Numbered from the stretch's first letter, positions 7,075-16,237 are shown. The stretch is 38,034 nt of DNA from Ectobacillus panaciterrae DSM 19096 (GCF_000430785.1 NZ_KE387255.1:19314-57347), one strand, 5' to 3'. The notes: a model not told the origin generated them from the sequence alone. A program made the numbers and translations.

Positions 7075-9928
7075 ATGACGATAGGTAAGCTTTTGAATTC
7101 ATCTCCAGCTTTTCCCCCGTCCCACACCGTGCGTGCACCTTTCAATGCACACGGCGTTCCATCGATAGAAATTTACTTCCTTCGTGGTTTTCTCCGTAAA
7201 GGTTTCATCACTGCCTACAACCTCACAGTTGTAAGTGTGTAATTAACTAACAGTTTCCGCTGGTCTTTTCAACGCTTTTTGGTAATTTTCGATTTTCTGC
7301 ATACTCTTAGCTGTTCCTATGTTAGGTCTTCCGCCGTGTATTTTTTGATGACAGAACTTACATATCGTAGCCAGGTTTGGGACTTTATTTACCTCGTCAA
7401 GAGGTAGCCAAGGTTTTATATGATGACAGTGTATGGTGTCAGAATGAAGAGCGACGTCGCAACACTTGCATTTGCATTTGTCTCGATTACAAGCATATTC
7501 CCTGTTCATGATGTATTCATAGTTGTATCTTGGGCTGATGAGCTTGTTTTGCAGTGCCTTTGTCCGTAATTTCAGCATTTGTATCGTGTATAGCGTCTGC
7601 CTGTCCTTCAGGAAGTTTTTCCCTGTCATTCTTTCGTACAGTTTCCTTCCTTCCGGCGTATACGGAGTCAAGCCTGTTTTAATTCGAGTTTGCATTTTGC
7701 TTTTGGTGAAGCTGAATTTGGTCAAACCTATTTTTACACCATCTACTTCCAGATAGAAAATCCTATCATTCCGTTTACCGTGTCGGTTGGGCCTGTTTCG
7801 GACTTGGTTCGCTGGGATCACGTAGTTTTCCCATCTTCGCTTTTGTCCGTTACTTTTCATCTTGCACCATTTTTTATATGCCGCCATATATATTTTCTGG
7901 TCCGCTCTTTTCATAATATGAGCTGAGTGACATACCTTATAAAACTCTGCTATGCCTACGATTTTGGAGTTTATCAATTCAATGATATATCCATTACCGT
8001 ATTGGTCTCGCTTATTGTGAATGGAGCGGATATCCTTGGCAATTTCTCGAACTTTTCCTTTCAACTTTTCGATATTCGGAAGGCTCCGACAGCTAATCCT
8101 CTTGGCTTTACTATTTGGATTTTTGTTGACAAAGAATTCGAATCCGAGGAACTTCATCCTCTTTTCTCTTAAGTCCGTTATGAGCGTTTTCTCTTCAGAG
8201 AGTTCTATCTTCAGAACGTGCTTAAGGTACTTCCTGCATTTGATTAAAATTGATTCGGCTTGTTTTCTATCTTCGCATAAGATTACCCAGTCATCGGCGT
8301 ACCTTATAATTTGGCATTTCTTATGATACTTAGCTACTTTCTTCAAGCCTTGCTTGAAGGGGTTAGGAGCTAGTTGCCTTGCTGGGTGAGCTTGGAACAT
8401 CTTTGCTATCATCCAGTCGAAATTGTTGAGATAGATGTTGGCAAGTAGTGGCGATATAATACCGCCTTGCGGCGTCCCTATGTCTTCCACATACTTTTTT
8501 CCATCCTTCATATAGCCCGCTTTCAGCATTTTCTTGATTATAGCCAGATAGCGTTTGTCCCTTATTCCCATCGCCCACATCATTTTGATTAGTTTGCTGT
8601 GATTGATATTGTCGAAAAATCCTTTGATGTCACCTTCTATGGCGACGTACATCTTGCTTCGAGTCACACGTCCCATGATTTCGGCTTGCGCATGCGCCAC
8701 ACTCCGGAAAGGGCGAAAACCAAAGCTGTATTCGTAGAATTTCGCTTCTGCGACGGGTTCCAGAACAATTCTGGCTAATTCTTGAATAATTCTGTCTATC
8801 ATAGCTGGAATGCCTAGCGGTCTCTTCTTATCCGTTCCAGGTTTCGGAATGTACACACGCCGTACTGGACTAGGATGATAGTTATCGATGTAGTTTCGAA
8901 TCGTTCCGAGAAGTGCCGTTTCATTCATTTGCAGATATTCATTTATATCTTTGTCATCCACACCAACTGTTTTACTTCCTTTGTTGGATTTAATGTTATG
9001 GATGGCTGTCAGGATTGTTTCCCGATGTTTCATAAGTTCTATCAAGTTGTAAAATGGTTCGGCGTTTTCTTTTGCTTTTGTATACATTTCATCAAGCATT
9101 TGTTTCAGACCAGATTCCGATTTGATTCTACGTGTGTTAACCTTCACGTCGTCTCATAACCTCCTTGATTTTAGGATTACAGGTTATGCGTGAATTGACT
9201 GTTTAACTCCCACGTTCCCCGAGGAACGGTTCGTATCCGTAGAATCTGTTAGTTATTATTTTCTATCGACTAGTGTCCTTCGCTAGGATAGTTTTGTGCT
9301 CCTTGACATTTCCACAGCGTTTCATCTGTTTTATAGCCAAATCATTGCCTATCCATCATCGCTACTACGACACTGCTGACTCTCGGCTAACTTCTTTGCT
9401 CCTTTTAGCTCCATTAGCCGAGTCTCAAACGTTCCAAATCATCTATCCCTTTGTTTTCATCCCTTAGGTGCCCTCTATACACCGAGGTTACTCTCTCAAG
9501 TTAGATTGACCTTAACTTCTTGAGTCATCTCGACAGTTTAGGCAAATCCGTCGAGAAGTTTCCTTACATTAGGAAAAGGTAAGGAAATTTCGCCTGTACC
9601 ATCCTTTGACCTACATTAAGATAGCTATGGGTAACGGTGCGTACATGACGAGGGTTCGTCTTCGCTCACCATAGGATGATTTTAAGGACTACCGCCTCAT
9701 ATCGGGGACTGTAGGTTCCCGTCAGTAGACGACTTCACCTGGCTCTCATACCGCGGTTACAAAAGGATAACCGCCGCATGCAGGAGGCTCATAGATAGGA
9801 TTATTCTTTCACAGGTCATTAATCCCATTTGGGGATTTCACCCAACAATTCGATGATTCAGTTAGAGCATTTCATATTGCTCTCGCAACTTCATGCTTAT
9901 GCAGCATTTATATGCGAACGTTTCGCAC
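7075..9928 (-). mobile_element. Complete group II intron (2854 bp) interrupting the SNF2 helicase
   Basis: On the minus strand the intron begins GTGCGAAACG (consensus GUGYG) at 9928 and ends CGTCAT (consensus AY) at 7075. Removing exactly this segment rebuilds GGT-AAA-ACG, the GKT of Walker A, in frame. Domain V lies at about 7109-7155 (CGCCGTGTGC...GGTGCACGCACGG, GAAA-type loop). Domain VI follows, with a candidate branch A 8 bases from the 3' end. The 5' exon end TGGGTA can pair with TACCCA at 9628-9633 (EBS1), and the preceding GGGAC with GTCCC at 9705-9709 (EBS2). These lie about 300 and 220 bases into the intron, as expected for a IIA/IIB architecture. Confidence 0.93.
7243..9147 (-). 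CDS. ltrA: Group II intron reverse transcriptase/maturase with HNH endonuclease
   Basis: This 634-residue intron-encoded protein helps the intron fold and splice, and copies it into new DNA sites. Reverse transcriptase signatures are RRVYIPKPGTDKKRPLGIP near 96, EGDIKGFFDNI (first catalytic Asp) near 171, GTPQGGIISPLLANIYL near 224 and RYADDWVIL (YADD, 283-286). The maturase X domain follows at about 390-470. The C-terminus carries an HNH endonuclease with zinc ligands (CKCKCC, HCHHIKPWLPLDEV, ICKFCHQKIHGG). The start is a GTG at 9147 with AAGGAGG 12 bases upstream. An overlapping mini-frame (ATG-AGA-CGA..., six codons) lies between the two. No frameshift or missing motif is seen, so the intron looks mobile-competent. 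Confidence 0.95.
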   Translation of the reverse strand: MKVNTRRIKSESGLKQMLDEMYTKAKENAEPFYNLIELMKHRETILTAIHNIKSNKGSKTVGVDDKDINEYLQMNETALLGTIRNYIDNYHPSPVRRVYIPKPGTDKKRPLGIPAMIDRIIQELARIVLEPVAEAKFYEYSFGFRPFRSVAHAQAEIMGRVTRSKMYVAIEGDIKGFFDNINHSKLIKMMWAMGIRDKRYLAIIKKMLKAGYMKDGKKYVEDIGTPQGGIISPLLANIYLNNFDWMIAKMFQAHPARQLAPNPFKQGLKKVAKYHKKCQIIRYADDWVILCEDRKQAESILIKCRKYLKHVLKIELSEEKTLITDLREKRMKFLGFEFFVNKNPNSKAKRISCRSLPNIEKLKGKVREIAKDIRSIHNKRDQYGNGYIIELINSKIVGIAEFYKVCHSAHIMKRADQKIYMAAYKKWCKMKSNGQKRRWENYVIPANQVRNRPNRHGKRNDRIFYLEVDGVKIGLTKFSFTKSKMQTRIKTGLTPYTPEGRKLYERMTGKNFLKDRQTLYTIQMLKLRTKALQNKLISPRYNYEYIMNREYACNRDKCKCKCCDVALHSDTIHCHHIKPWLPLDEVNKVPNLATICKFCHQKIHGGRPNIGTAKSMQKIENYQKALKRPAETVS

Positions 9929-11879
9929 TACCCAGTCCCATATCATCCGCAAGAATCCCTCCTAAGCCATAGCTGGCAAGTGTTTTCATCCATTTATAGC
10001 CGCGTTTTTGATAGTCTCGCAATATCGACTCTAAACTCTTCGGCACCTCGAACTCCAAACTGCCCGGATTGCGGATGTTTTCCAAGAACTGAAGGAACGA
10101 TTCCTCTAACGTGAATGCATTATCATCAACAGAATCAAGCAGCTGAAGACCCCTGACGATTGGTAAATTCAAGCCACTTTCCAGATCTTCATTTTGGACT
10201 GGTAGTGCATTCAGAAAACGATTAATTTCTTCAAATTCCCTTGTCTCCAACGAGAGTAACGATCCGTTCCGCAAACGATAATACTTCCGTTTTTCCTCTA
10301 GAGCCAATAGAACCTCACGTATATGTTTTTCAAGAATGCCATCCATTTCAAATTTGAATTCCAGCCAATTGGTCCGTTCTTTTTTGACCTTTACCCTAAC
10401 CTGCGGACGAGCATTCCCTCTGAAAATCCGATTTCTCACTGCGGTAGTTGCATATATTTGTACAAGTTTTTGAAGCTCGGGAACGACATGGTACAAAAAC
10501 TCATACTCCAACTCTTCATTATGCAAAAAATATCCGCCGTCCGTCTTGGCAAACAAGCTATCCTCCATCAGCTGCAGGATCGCATCCTCCTTTTCCACAT
10601 CCCTTATAAGCATAGAGCCTGCCCGGAGTTCCCGACTTTCCAATGGATTAATTACAATATTTTCATAGTGAAACTCCAGCCCAGCAAGCAGGCGATTTTT
10701 CACACGATCCAAGTATAGCTTGGTAATCAACGGTGTCTTCACAAACTGCTTGGAAATAGCTCCAGATATTTGGACATCGCCTAGTCTTTTCAAACCTGGA
10801 ACCACTTTTTCCAGAAAAAAATCTATTTGCTCCTGAGGAATCGGAATTTGATTCGTTCCTGAAGCATCTAGCATCTGTTTTAGGTCTGAAAGACGGTTAC
10901 AGTCCTCACTTTTCATCTGTATTAGTTTTCCTTCAGATAGGACAGACCTATATGAATTCAACACAACCATCCGATTCAGCCCATTGATTTTCAGTTGATA
11001 GCCTTTGCCCTCGGCTTCAGCAAAGTCAAACTGTAAAGAAAGTGGTTCGTTCGATAAGCGAAGACCGTCATACATATTCCAGTCATACTCCAGCTTCACC
11101 ATTGGTGCTTTCTCAAGTATAGGAAAAAGCCTGTCCCAAGAAGATGGAGGAATCAGTAATATATGATTATCGCTTACATAATCTGATTCATCTGACAATT
11201 TTTCGATGTACACCTTTTCATCATGGATTACTTGTATGAGTTGCTGAATCACAGCATCTGTTTCATTTTGAAAGCAATGAAGGCTTGGGTCGTACGTGAA
11301 TAAAATGGAAAGCACGCTGGGAATACCTTCTTTCACTTGCTCCAGAAAATCTCGGATATTTTGCACATGTGTCGTCCCGATCTTAACTTCTATTCCGAAC
11401 ATGTGTCGTCCCTTGCCTATGGTGACGGGTTTACACGTAAACTCTGTATCAAGCACTTGCCTGTTTTCAAAGTGAAGCTGATGGCTGCTTGGTCGTATAG
11501 GCTGATCATTGAAAAGGGTCAGCAAACCTTCTGTCAGTGCTTGATTTGTTGAAGAGTCAGAGTGTCGTTTGCTGAAGCTAATAGGGATTGTTCCTTGACG
11601 CTGGTGTTCGTAAATCGACAGTAAAACGGCCGCAATATGCTGACAATCCCTTTGAAAGGAAGCTAGCGTAGGGCAGCTGCATTTCGTGCGAAAGCCTCCG
11701 TTGGCATCCTTTTCAATGGTGACATGGAAATCTTCCATTCCTGTAACCGTTGCTTCACAACCACCGGGACTGTAATTTTCAAATGTCACGTTATTAGCGC
11801 GATATAAAGAGTCTCCTCTTTTGAAGGAGACTGTACCGCACATTTCTTTAATGATTTTTTGATTTAATTTTATATTCAA
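9929..11879 (-). CDS. SNF2-family helicase, exon 1 (SWIM zinc finger and N-terminal region)
   Basis: Exon 1 encodes residues 1-650 plus the first base of codon 651. A SWIM zinc finger is visible at 67-81 (C67, C69, C79, H81). A long bacterial SNF2-associated region follows, then LRDYQKRGYKWMKTLASYGLGGILADDMGLG, where the frame meets the intron exactly at the Walker A lysine (K651). The frame is open up to a GTG at 12020. I prefer the TTG at 11879 because AAGGAG lies 8 bases before it and because the resulting start, followed by KLNQKIIKEMCGTVSFKRGDS, fits the family's N-terminus. Unspliced transcript would give a truncated 660-residue product ending in ten intron-encoded residues. The gene fills the cassette apart from the intron. 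Confidence 0.92.
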
Positions 11880-12026
11880 ATGCCTTGCTCCTTCCTGAGG
11901 ATATTTCGCTTCTGTTATCAAGGCTTGCTTATGTGAAATTGGTGTTTTGAATAAATGTGGTGCATGTATGAAATTTTGCATTCGTGCATTAATTACCCCT
12001 TGATAAAATCTACTTATCACAATTGT

Positions 12027-12055
12027 ATCATAAGGGCGGAATATTTTTTATTGAA
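12027..12055 (-). promoter_or_regulatory. Probable sigma-A promoter of the SNF2 helicase
   Basis: On the minus strand TTCAAT (12050-12055) is followed after 17 bases by TATGAT (12027-12032). This lies inside the cassette, so the gene travels with its own promoter and terminator. Confidence 0.5.
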
Positions 12056-12145
12056 CTATCCTCCCCCGTTAGCCATCCATGAAGCAAGGCTTCACCACAA
12101 AAAATGGAAGAAAATGCCGTTCTTACATGGTAGTTTAATAAGGAA

Positions 12146-12170
12146 ATCAACAACATTCTTTAACAGAGCC
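12146..12170 (-). repeat. Right terminal inverted repeat of the cassette
   Basis: It matches the left end at 24 of 25 bases. The adjoining target duplication (12171-12178) contains the stop codon of the neighbouring GT2 gene, so insertion barely spared that gene. Confidence 0.85.
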
Positions 12171-12175
12171 TTATT

Positions 12176-13459
12176 TTAAAAAACGATCTTCCAGTTAAAA
12201 GGCTCTCCTTGTTTAAATTTAGTCAAAAAACTAGATCCAATTCTCACTGGGTTTGTTACAGGCAGGTTCAATTTAACTGCCACTCGTTCTTCTATAGGAT
12301 GAAGGTGATTATTCAAACTAATATAATAGAATTCATCATGAAATAATACACCATCTGGTAAAATAGTTATCTCATTTGATAATGCTTCAATCGGCAAGCC
12401 ATCTGGTAATTCGGCTAATAATTGGTCGCTGACTATTACAATTTGATTCCATTGGAATTTAAAATCTCTAAATGCTTTTTCATTTTTAATAAGATGCTTT
12501 TTATTGTTCTGTATATAGTATACTGCTGGATGTTCAGGAGACTTAATGAGCCTTTGATTTGGTAACAGTGTCAAGTTTAAAAAAATCTGGTCGTCAATAA
12601 AAATCCCCTCTTTATATTTAAAAAGAAACGGATCCGGGATTTTTACAACCTGGTTATGGTCATATTTCAGCTTTTCAAAGATTTCCGGAGAAATTTTCCG
12701 CCGTTCTTGATTGTCGATTATATATATCTCAGATGAAGGCCCTTTCACTAGAGTTCCATTTGGAATACTATTCGGCAAGTGAGCGTAAAGTTTCTGGAAG
12801 GATTCTGGGCCTTTAAAAGCGATATCTAAAGTTTTGGGAATAGGATAAAATGAATTAAACTTGGTTAAACGATTCCAAAAAGCTGCATCACCATTAAACC
12901 AATAAGCTGGATCATCATCCCAGTAGCCCCCGTGTTTCCTAAATATTTTATCAGCTATTTCTCGAGTATGCATGATAGAACAATGATCAACCAATCCGGC
13001 TGGTTTATTTAATATCCCCTTGGTATTTCGGGTAATTTCATATTGCATTTTTCCATTTTCATCTAAAAACCTTACTATCTGCTGGGAATAAACAATTTCT
13101 ACTTGCCGATTTTGCTTTAGTACATCAACCATCACTCTAAAACGTTCAGATAAAAATATATTGTCATCGGTTAGATAAGTGATATATTTCCCTTTTGCCT
13201 TAAGCAACGCTCCATTTATCAGAGTGGCATATCTGGTTTTTTTATACCTTTCGCTATCTTGAATGTTACTGTTAAAATAATATATTCTCGGGTCATTTAA
13301 ATAGCGTTTGATGATTCCAACCGTTTCCTCATTGGAGTTATCATCCATGATGAACAATTCCCAATTCCCCATTGTTTGAGCAAGTACACTTTCAATCGCT
13401 TGCCCAATTGTATGGGATTTGTTATAACTTGTCAAAATGGCCGATACGATTGGAGCCAT
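12176..13459 (-). CDS. Family 2 glycosyltransferase with C-terminal repeat domain, intact copy
   Basis: This 427-residue protein starts at an ATG behind AAGGAGGACGTG. Residues 1-215 are a GT2 catalytic domain: VSAILTSYNKSHTI, ELFIMDDNSNEET, ITYLTDDNIF (DxD-type metal site near 98) and HGGYWDDDPAYWFNGDAAFW. Residues about 225-427 hold three related ~50-residue modules of the type 'G.L+K.p...+YYI.n...+.I....F....F.w.qiv.v.d.ll...p.G' (NGTLVKGPSSEIYIID, NQRLIKSPEHPAVYYIQ, PDGVLFHDEFYYISL). Such modules occur in many surface-associated proteins, probably for binding. No secretion signal is present, so it acts in the cytosol. Its last codon abuts the cassette's target duplication. A wrecked copy lies at 3171-3569. 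Confidence 0.85.
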   Translation of the reverse strand: MAPIVSAILTSYNKSHTIGQAIESVLAQTMGNWELFIMDDNSNEETVGIIKRYLNDPRIYYFNSNIQDSERYKKTRYATLINGALLKAKGKYITYLTDDNIFLSERFRVMVDVLKQNRQVEIVYSQQIVRFLDENGKMQYEITRNTKGILNKPAGLVDHCSIMHTREIADKIFRKHGGYWDDDPAYWFNGDAAFWNRLTKFNSFYPIPKTLDIAFKGPESFQKLYAHLPNSIPNGTLVKGPSSEIYIIDNQERRKISPEIFEKLKYDHNQVVKIPDPFLFKYKEGIFIDDQIFLNLTLLPNQRLIKSPEHPAVYYIQNNKKHLIKNEKAFRDFKFQWNQIVIVSDQLLAELPDGLPIEALSNEITILPDGVLFHDEFYYISLNNHLHPIEERVAVKLNLPVTNPVRIGSSFLTKFKQGEPFNWKIVF

Positions 13460-14087
13460 ATCACGTCCTCCTTATTATCCGGTTTATAATAATTATATGC
13501 ACCCCTGTAATTAAGCTTGAGGCTTAATATTTATGTAAGCTGTATTTTGAAACATGTGACTATGTACTTGACAAATGAATTACCTTAGACAACACCAATG
13601 ATCTTCTTCATAATCTAGACAAGAATCAGTTCATTTATATATATCCTAAATGAATTTTCGACATGAAGTTGGATTTTGTCCATGTCGAACTTATAAATTG
13701 GATTTATATAGATTGTGGAAATCAAGAAGCACTTATGAAGAAGATAAAATAATCTATATACCTATACAAATCAAAGAAATATGTGAATATGACAAGAGTG
13801 AAGAAACATAATATGTATCTAGAACAGTAAAAATAGTTCATTCCGGGATAAAAGTAAAAAATTCACATGAACAAGGCGACCTGCTCTGCTCCTACTCATC
13901 TACTTCACTGCCCCTTACATAAATCATTTGAAATATTTTATTCAGCTTCAAAGGAGACCGGAAAATCTTTATGAACTTAGGCTTAAAGACTACCATAGGG
14001 TTCCAAACAAGAAATCTCATTCGTTGAACCCGTGAATATTTACAAAAAACATCAGATGTAACTTAATAATTAGGGAGGAACTCATGT
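13460..14087. other. Gap with gene debris between the GT2 and methyltransferase genes
   Basis: These 628 bases contain no intact gene. The GT2 promoter should lie at 13470-13600 on the minus strand. A short coding-like stretch at about 13660-13770 reads HVELINWIYIDCGNQEALMKKIK before a stop and is unidentified. A fragment of an ATP sulfurylase gene lies at the right end (separate entry). Confidence 0.5.
13968..14056 (+). pseudogene. ATP sulfurylase (sat) fragment, first ghost
   Basis: The stretch reads NLGLKTTIGFQTRNLIR, a stop, then TREYLQKT. This is the nucleotide-binding motif of sulfate adenylyltransferase ([15 protein letters not shown]) with P-to-L, H-to-R and a stop. At the DNA level it matches 21145-21222 of the longer ghost closely, so both derive from one gene family. 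Nothing else of the gene remains here. Confidence 0.75.
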
Positions 14088-14870
14088 ATGCATAATTTTT
14101 ATAAATTAAACTGGAAAGCAGATCGAGTTGTTTTAGATAGCCTAGTTTTTCGTTTACAACATTTTAAAAATGATCAAACATGGGACTTAGGAGATCAATG
14201 TTTTATTTTTTATAAATCAGTGGAATTAATAAATCAATATGTGAATTTTTTTCAACTAAGACCTAATTTCAAACCTAAAAACATCTTAGAGTTAGGAATG
14301 TTTGAAGGTGGTAGTATTGCATTCTGGTATGAAATTCTTAATCCCGAAAAAATTGTGGGGATTGACATTAGTATTCAAGACCCATCCTACTTAAAAAGAT
14401 ACATCAGCGAAAATGGATTACAAGAGAACATCAAAATGTATTGGGGCACTAGTCAGACTGATTCTCAGAAATTAAATGAAATCTGCCTATTTGAGTTTCC
14501 AAATGGTTTTGATTTGGTTTTCGACGATGCTTCTCATTTATACCCATATTCTAAAAAAAGTTTTGAAATTCTGTTTCCTTTAATGAATCCGGGAGGAATG
14601 TATGTAATTGAAGATTGGGCTTGGGGACACTGGCCTGAATATCAAAAAATCAATGACCCTTACTTTACCGAAGAAAACGAACCTACTAAACTTGTATTTG
14701 AACTAGTAGAAGCTGTAGGAAGTCATTCCTCCTACATATCGAGTATAACTATATATGGGGGATTCGTAGCTATCGAAAGGTCAGCTACCCCTTGGTTAAA
14801 TAACAACGAAAGTATTGAACTAAGTAAAGAATTTGAATTAGAGAACGAAATATCTAGACGCTCAAAATAA
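14088..14870 (+). CDS. Class I SAM-dependent methyltransferase (CmcI-like)
   Basis: This 260-residue enzyme starts at an ATG 8 bases after GGGAGGAA. Motif I is ILELGMFEGGSIAFW near 67, followed by IVGIDISIQDP (acidic ribose-binding Asp) near 90, FDLVFDDASHLYPYSKKSFEIL near 144 (the post-II metal/substrate region), and a GGMYVIEDWAWG strand near 170. This order matches CmcI and rhamnosyl O-methyltransferase-type enzymes, which methylate sugar hydroxyls. Here a rhamnose or other glycan residue made by the neighbouring genes is a reasonable target (inference). It is transcribed alone on the plus strand, downstream of sulfurylase debris. Confidence 0.8.
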   Translation: MHNFYKLNWKADRVVLDSLVFRLQHFKNDQTWDLGDQCFIFYKSVELINQYVNFFQLRPNFKPKNILELGMFEGGSIAFWYEILNPEKIVGIDISIQDPSYLKRYISENGLQENIKMYWGTSQTDSQKLNEICLFEFPNGFDLVFDDASHLYPYSKKSFEILFPLMNPGGMYVIEDWAWGHWPEYQKINDPYFTEENEPTKLVFELVEAVGSHSSYISSITIYGGFVAIERSATPWLNNNESIELSKEFELENEISRRSK

Positions 14871-15187
14871 GTAACAACACTAAATCTGTATGTAAAATCA
14901 AATCTTTACTTAGCCTTTGGAGATAGAAAATTTTCATACACTTTTTACTATCCATTCTGTAGTCATCGTATATGAAAACAAATTCTCAATCTCAATCATT
15001 TTCTTGTAATTATTGTCTGATAAGGATCTTCTTTATTTACCTTGTAGTCAATAAGTTCCCACAAAGCGAAATATCTTTAAATAACTCAGGTATATTTTCC
15101 GGTTTAGTATTTAAAATCCTCTCATTAATAATGCTTCCCCTTTCTTATAGAAGCTCAGCTATGACTCTCTTGAAATTCTTGCTACCC
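14871..15187. other. Convergent intergenic region, nothing recognised
   Basis: These 317 bases lie between the methyltransferase and the first WbsX-type gene. On the minus strand, coding-like scraps such as FALWELIDYKVNKEDPYQTIITRK appear between stops, so this is probably decayed coding sequence. No hairpin terminator with a clear T-run was found. Confidence 0.4.
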
Positions 15188-16237
15188 TTATATTTCCACC
15201 CCATTAGCTTGTAATGCTTTTTTCACGGATTCCAAATACTGCAAATTATACCTTTTGTCCGGCTCCAAGTATGCTCCTTCAGCCCATTCATTCCACGCAT
15301 TAATAAATAAAAACTCGCTTTTGTACACAAATTTTGCTCTTTGTATTTGCATTGTTAAATATCGATAAAACTTTTCAGGGGTCGAACCAACAAAAACTCC
15401 ACCATTCGCTCCTTTTCGAGGCGTATTATCCCAATCAACGAAAGCACCTGGAAAAACTTTTTTATGCCGTTGAGATGGATGTCTATTTAGGATACATTCC
15501 CACACCTTATCATAATCTATTACACCATATCCATGTATCGCCTTCCAAAGACGTGAACAGTTCCCATGAATAAGTGTGTACATTGGCTCAAACTCAACAC
15601 TGGCATCAAACCCCTTAGTATTAGGAATTGAAAAGCTATTCAGTGTCTCAACAAAGAAGATACCCTTTAAACCATTTTGTTTAGCTAAAACATTCCAGTA
15701 AGCTAACATCTCTTCACATCGCGGAATATGGTCTGGTCTATATATAATAAATAAAGGTTTATCATCAACACGAATATACCTCTTATCTTGAAAAGCCTGT
15801 ATTAAATAATCAAAATGTTCTTTCCAGTCCTCCTTACCTCCATAATCCTGTGGCATTAAAACGTTATGTTCTAGCCCATCCCAGCTCCTAGTCCAAGGTT
15901 CATTAGCCCATGACAGACAAAAAGGAAAATCAGGTTGCCCAGATTTTAAAACCTCATTAAATGGCCTCTCTAACAGTCTTTTTCCTTTAAACCAGTAATG
16001 ATAATAACAAAATCCGTGTATACCATGTTGCTTAGCTATATCAGCCTGCCACTTCCTTACTTCAGGTCTAGTTAAATCATAATAAAAGTCATTGTAAGGT
16101 TCCCTTGGCTGATAATGTTCCGGAAACAAAGGCATTGCTTTACGTGTATTAGTCCACTCTGTAAATCCCTCTCCCCACCATTTATCATTTTCGGGTATCT
16201 GATGGAATTGTGGCAGGTAGAAAGCTATTGTTTTCAA
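15188..16237 (-). CDS. WbsX-type glycan-processing enzyme (GH99-like), paralogue 1
   Basis: The 349-residue product is a full-length member of the glycosyltransferase-WbsX family, a GH99-like barrel found in O-antigen and surface-glycan clusters. Family signatures are AFYLPQFHQIPENDKWWGEGFTEW at the N-terminus, HGIHGFCYYHYWFKGKRLLE near 71, FCLSWANEPWTRSWDG near 105, DASVEFEPMYTL near 208 (paired acidic residues), PGAFVDWDNTPR near 260 and FINAWNEWAEGAYLEPD near 313. The start is a TTG with GGGGGAA upstream. There is no membrane segment. It follows paralogue 2 in the same direction after an 80-base gap, so they are probably co-transcribed. Whether it transfers or cleaves a sugar is unsettled. 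Confidence 0.82.
   Translation of the reverse strand: MKTIAFYLPQFHQIPENDKWWGEGFTEWTNTRKAMPLFPEHYQPREPYNDFYYDLTRPEVRKWQADIAKQHGIHGFCYYHYWFKGKRLLERPFNEVLKSGQPDFPFCLSWANEPWTRSWDGLEHNVLMPQDYGGKEDWKEHFDYLIQAFQDKRYIRVDDKPLFIIYRPDHIPRCEEMLAYWNVLAKQNGLKGIFFVETLNSFSIPNTKGFDASVEFEPMYTLIHGNCSRLWKAIHGYGVIDYDKVWECILNRHPSQRHKKVFPGAFVDWDNTPRKGANGGVFVGSTPEKFYRYLTMQIQRAKFVYKSEFLFINAWNEWAEGAYLEPDKRYNLQYLESVKKALQANGVEI

Larger units (their letters stand above)
5632..12170. mobile_element. 6.5-kb inverted-repeat-bounded cassette carrying a SNF2 helicase (no transposase)
   Basis: Both ends begin GGCTCTGTTAAAGAAT and match as inverted repeats over 25 bases with one mismatch (5632-5656 and 12146-12170). The flanks carry a perfect 8-base target duplication, TTATTTTA, at 5624-5631 and 12171-12178. 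The interior holds a terminator, the SNF2 helicase gene and a group II intron, but no transposase or recombinase. An unoccupied paralogous site exists at about 3150-3190. GG-initial ends and 8-base duplications are known for the IS6 and IS1595 families, and transposase-free cassettes moved in trans (mobile insertion cassettes) are known in Bacillus. Which transposase moved this one is not visible. Confidence 0.8.

Noticed and set aside
7523-8326. Several plus-strand open frames inside the intron
   Set aside because: They are antisense shadows of the reverse transcriptase gene.
11880-12020. Upstream GTG start for the SNF2 helicase
   Set aside because: It has no binding site and adds residues not seen in the family. 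The TTG at 11879 has AAGGAG at correct spacing.
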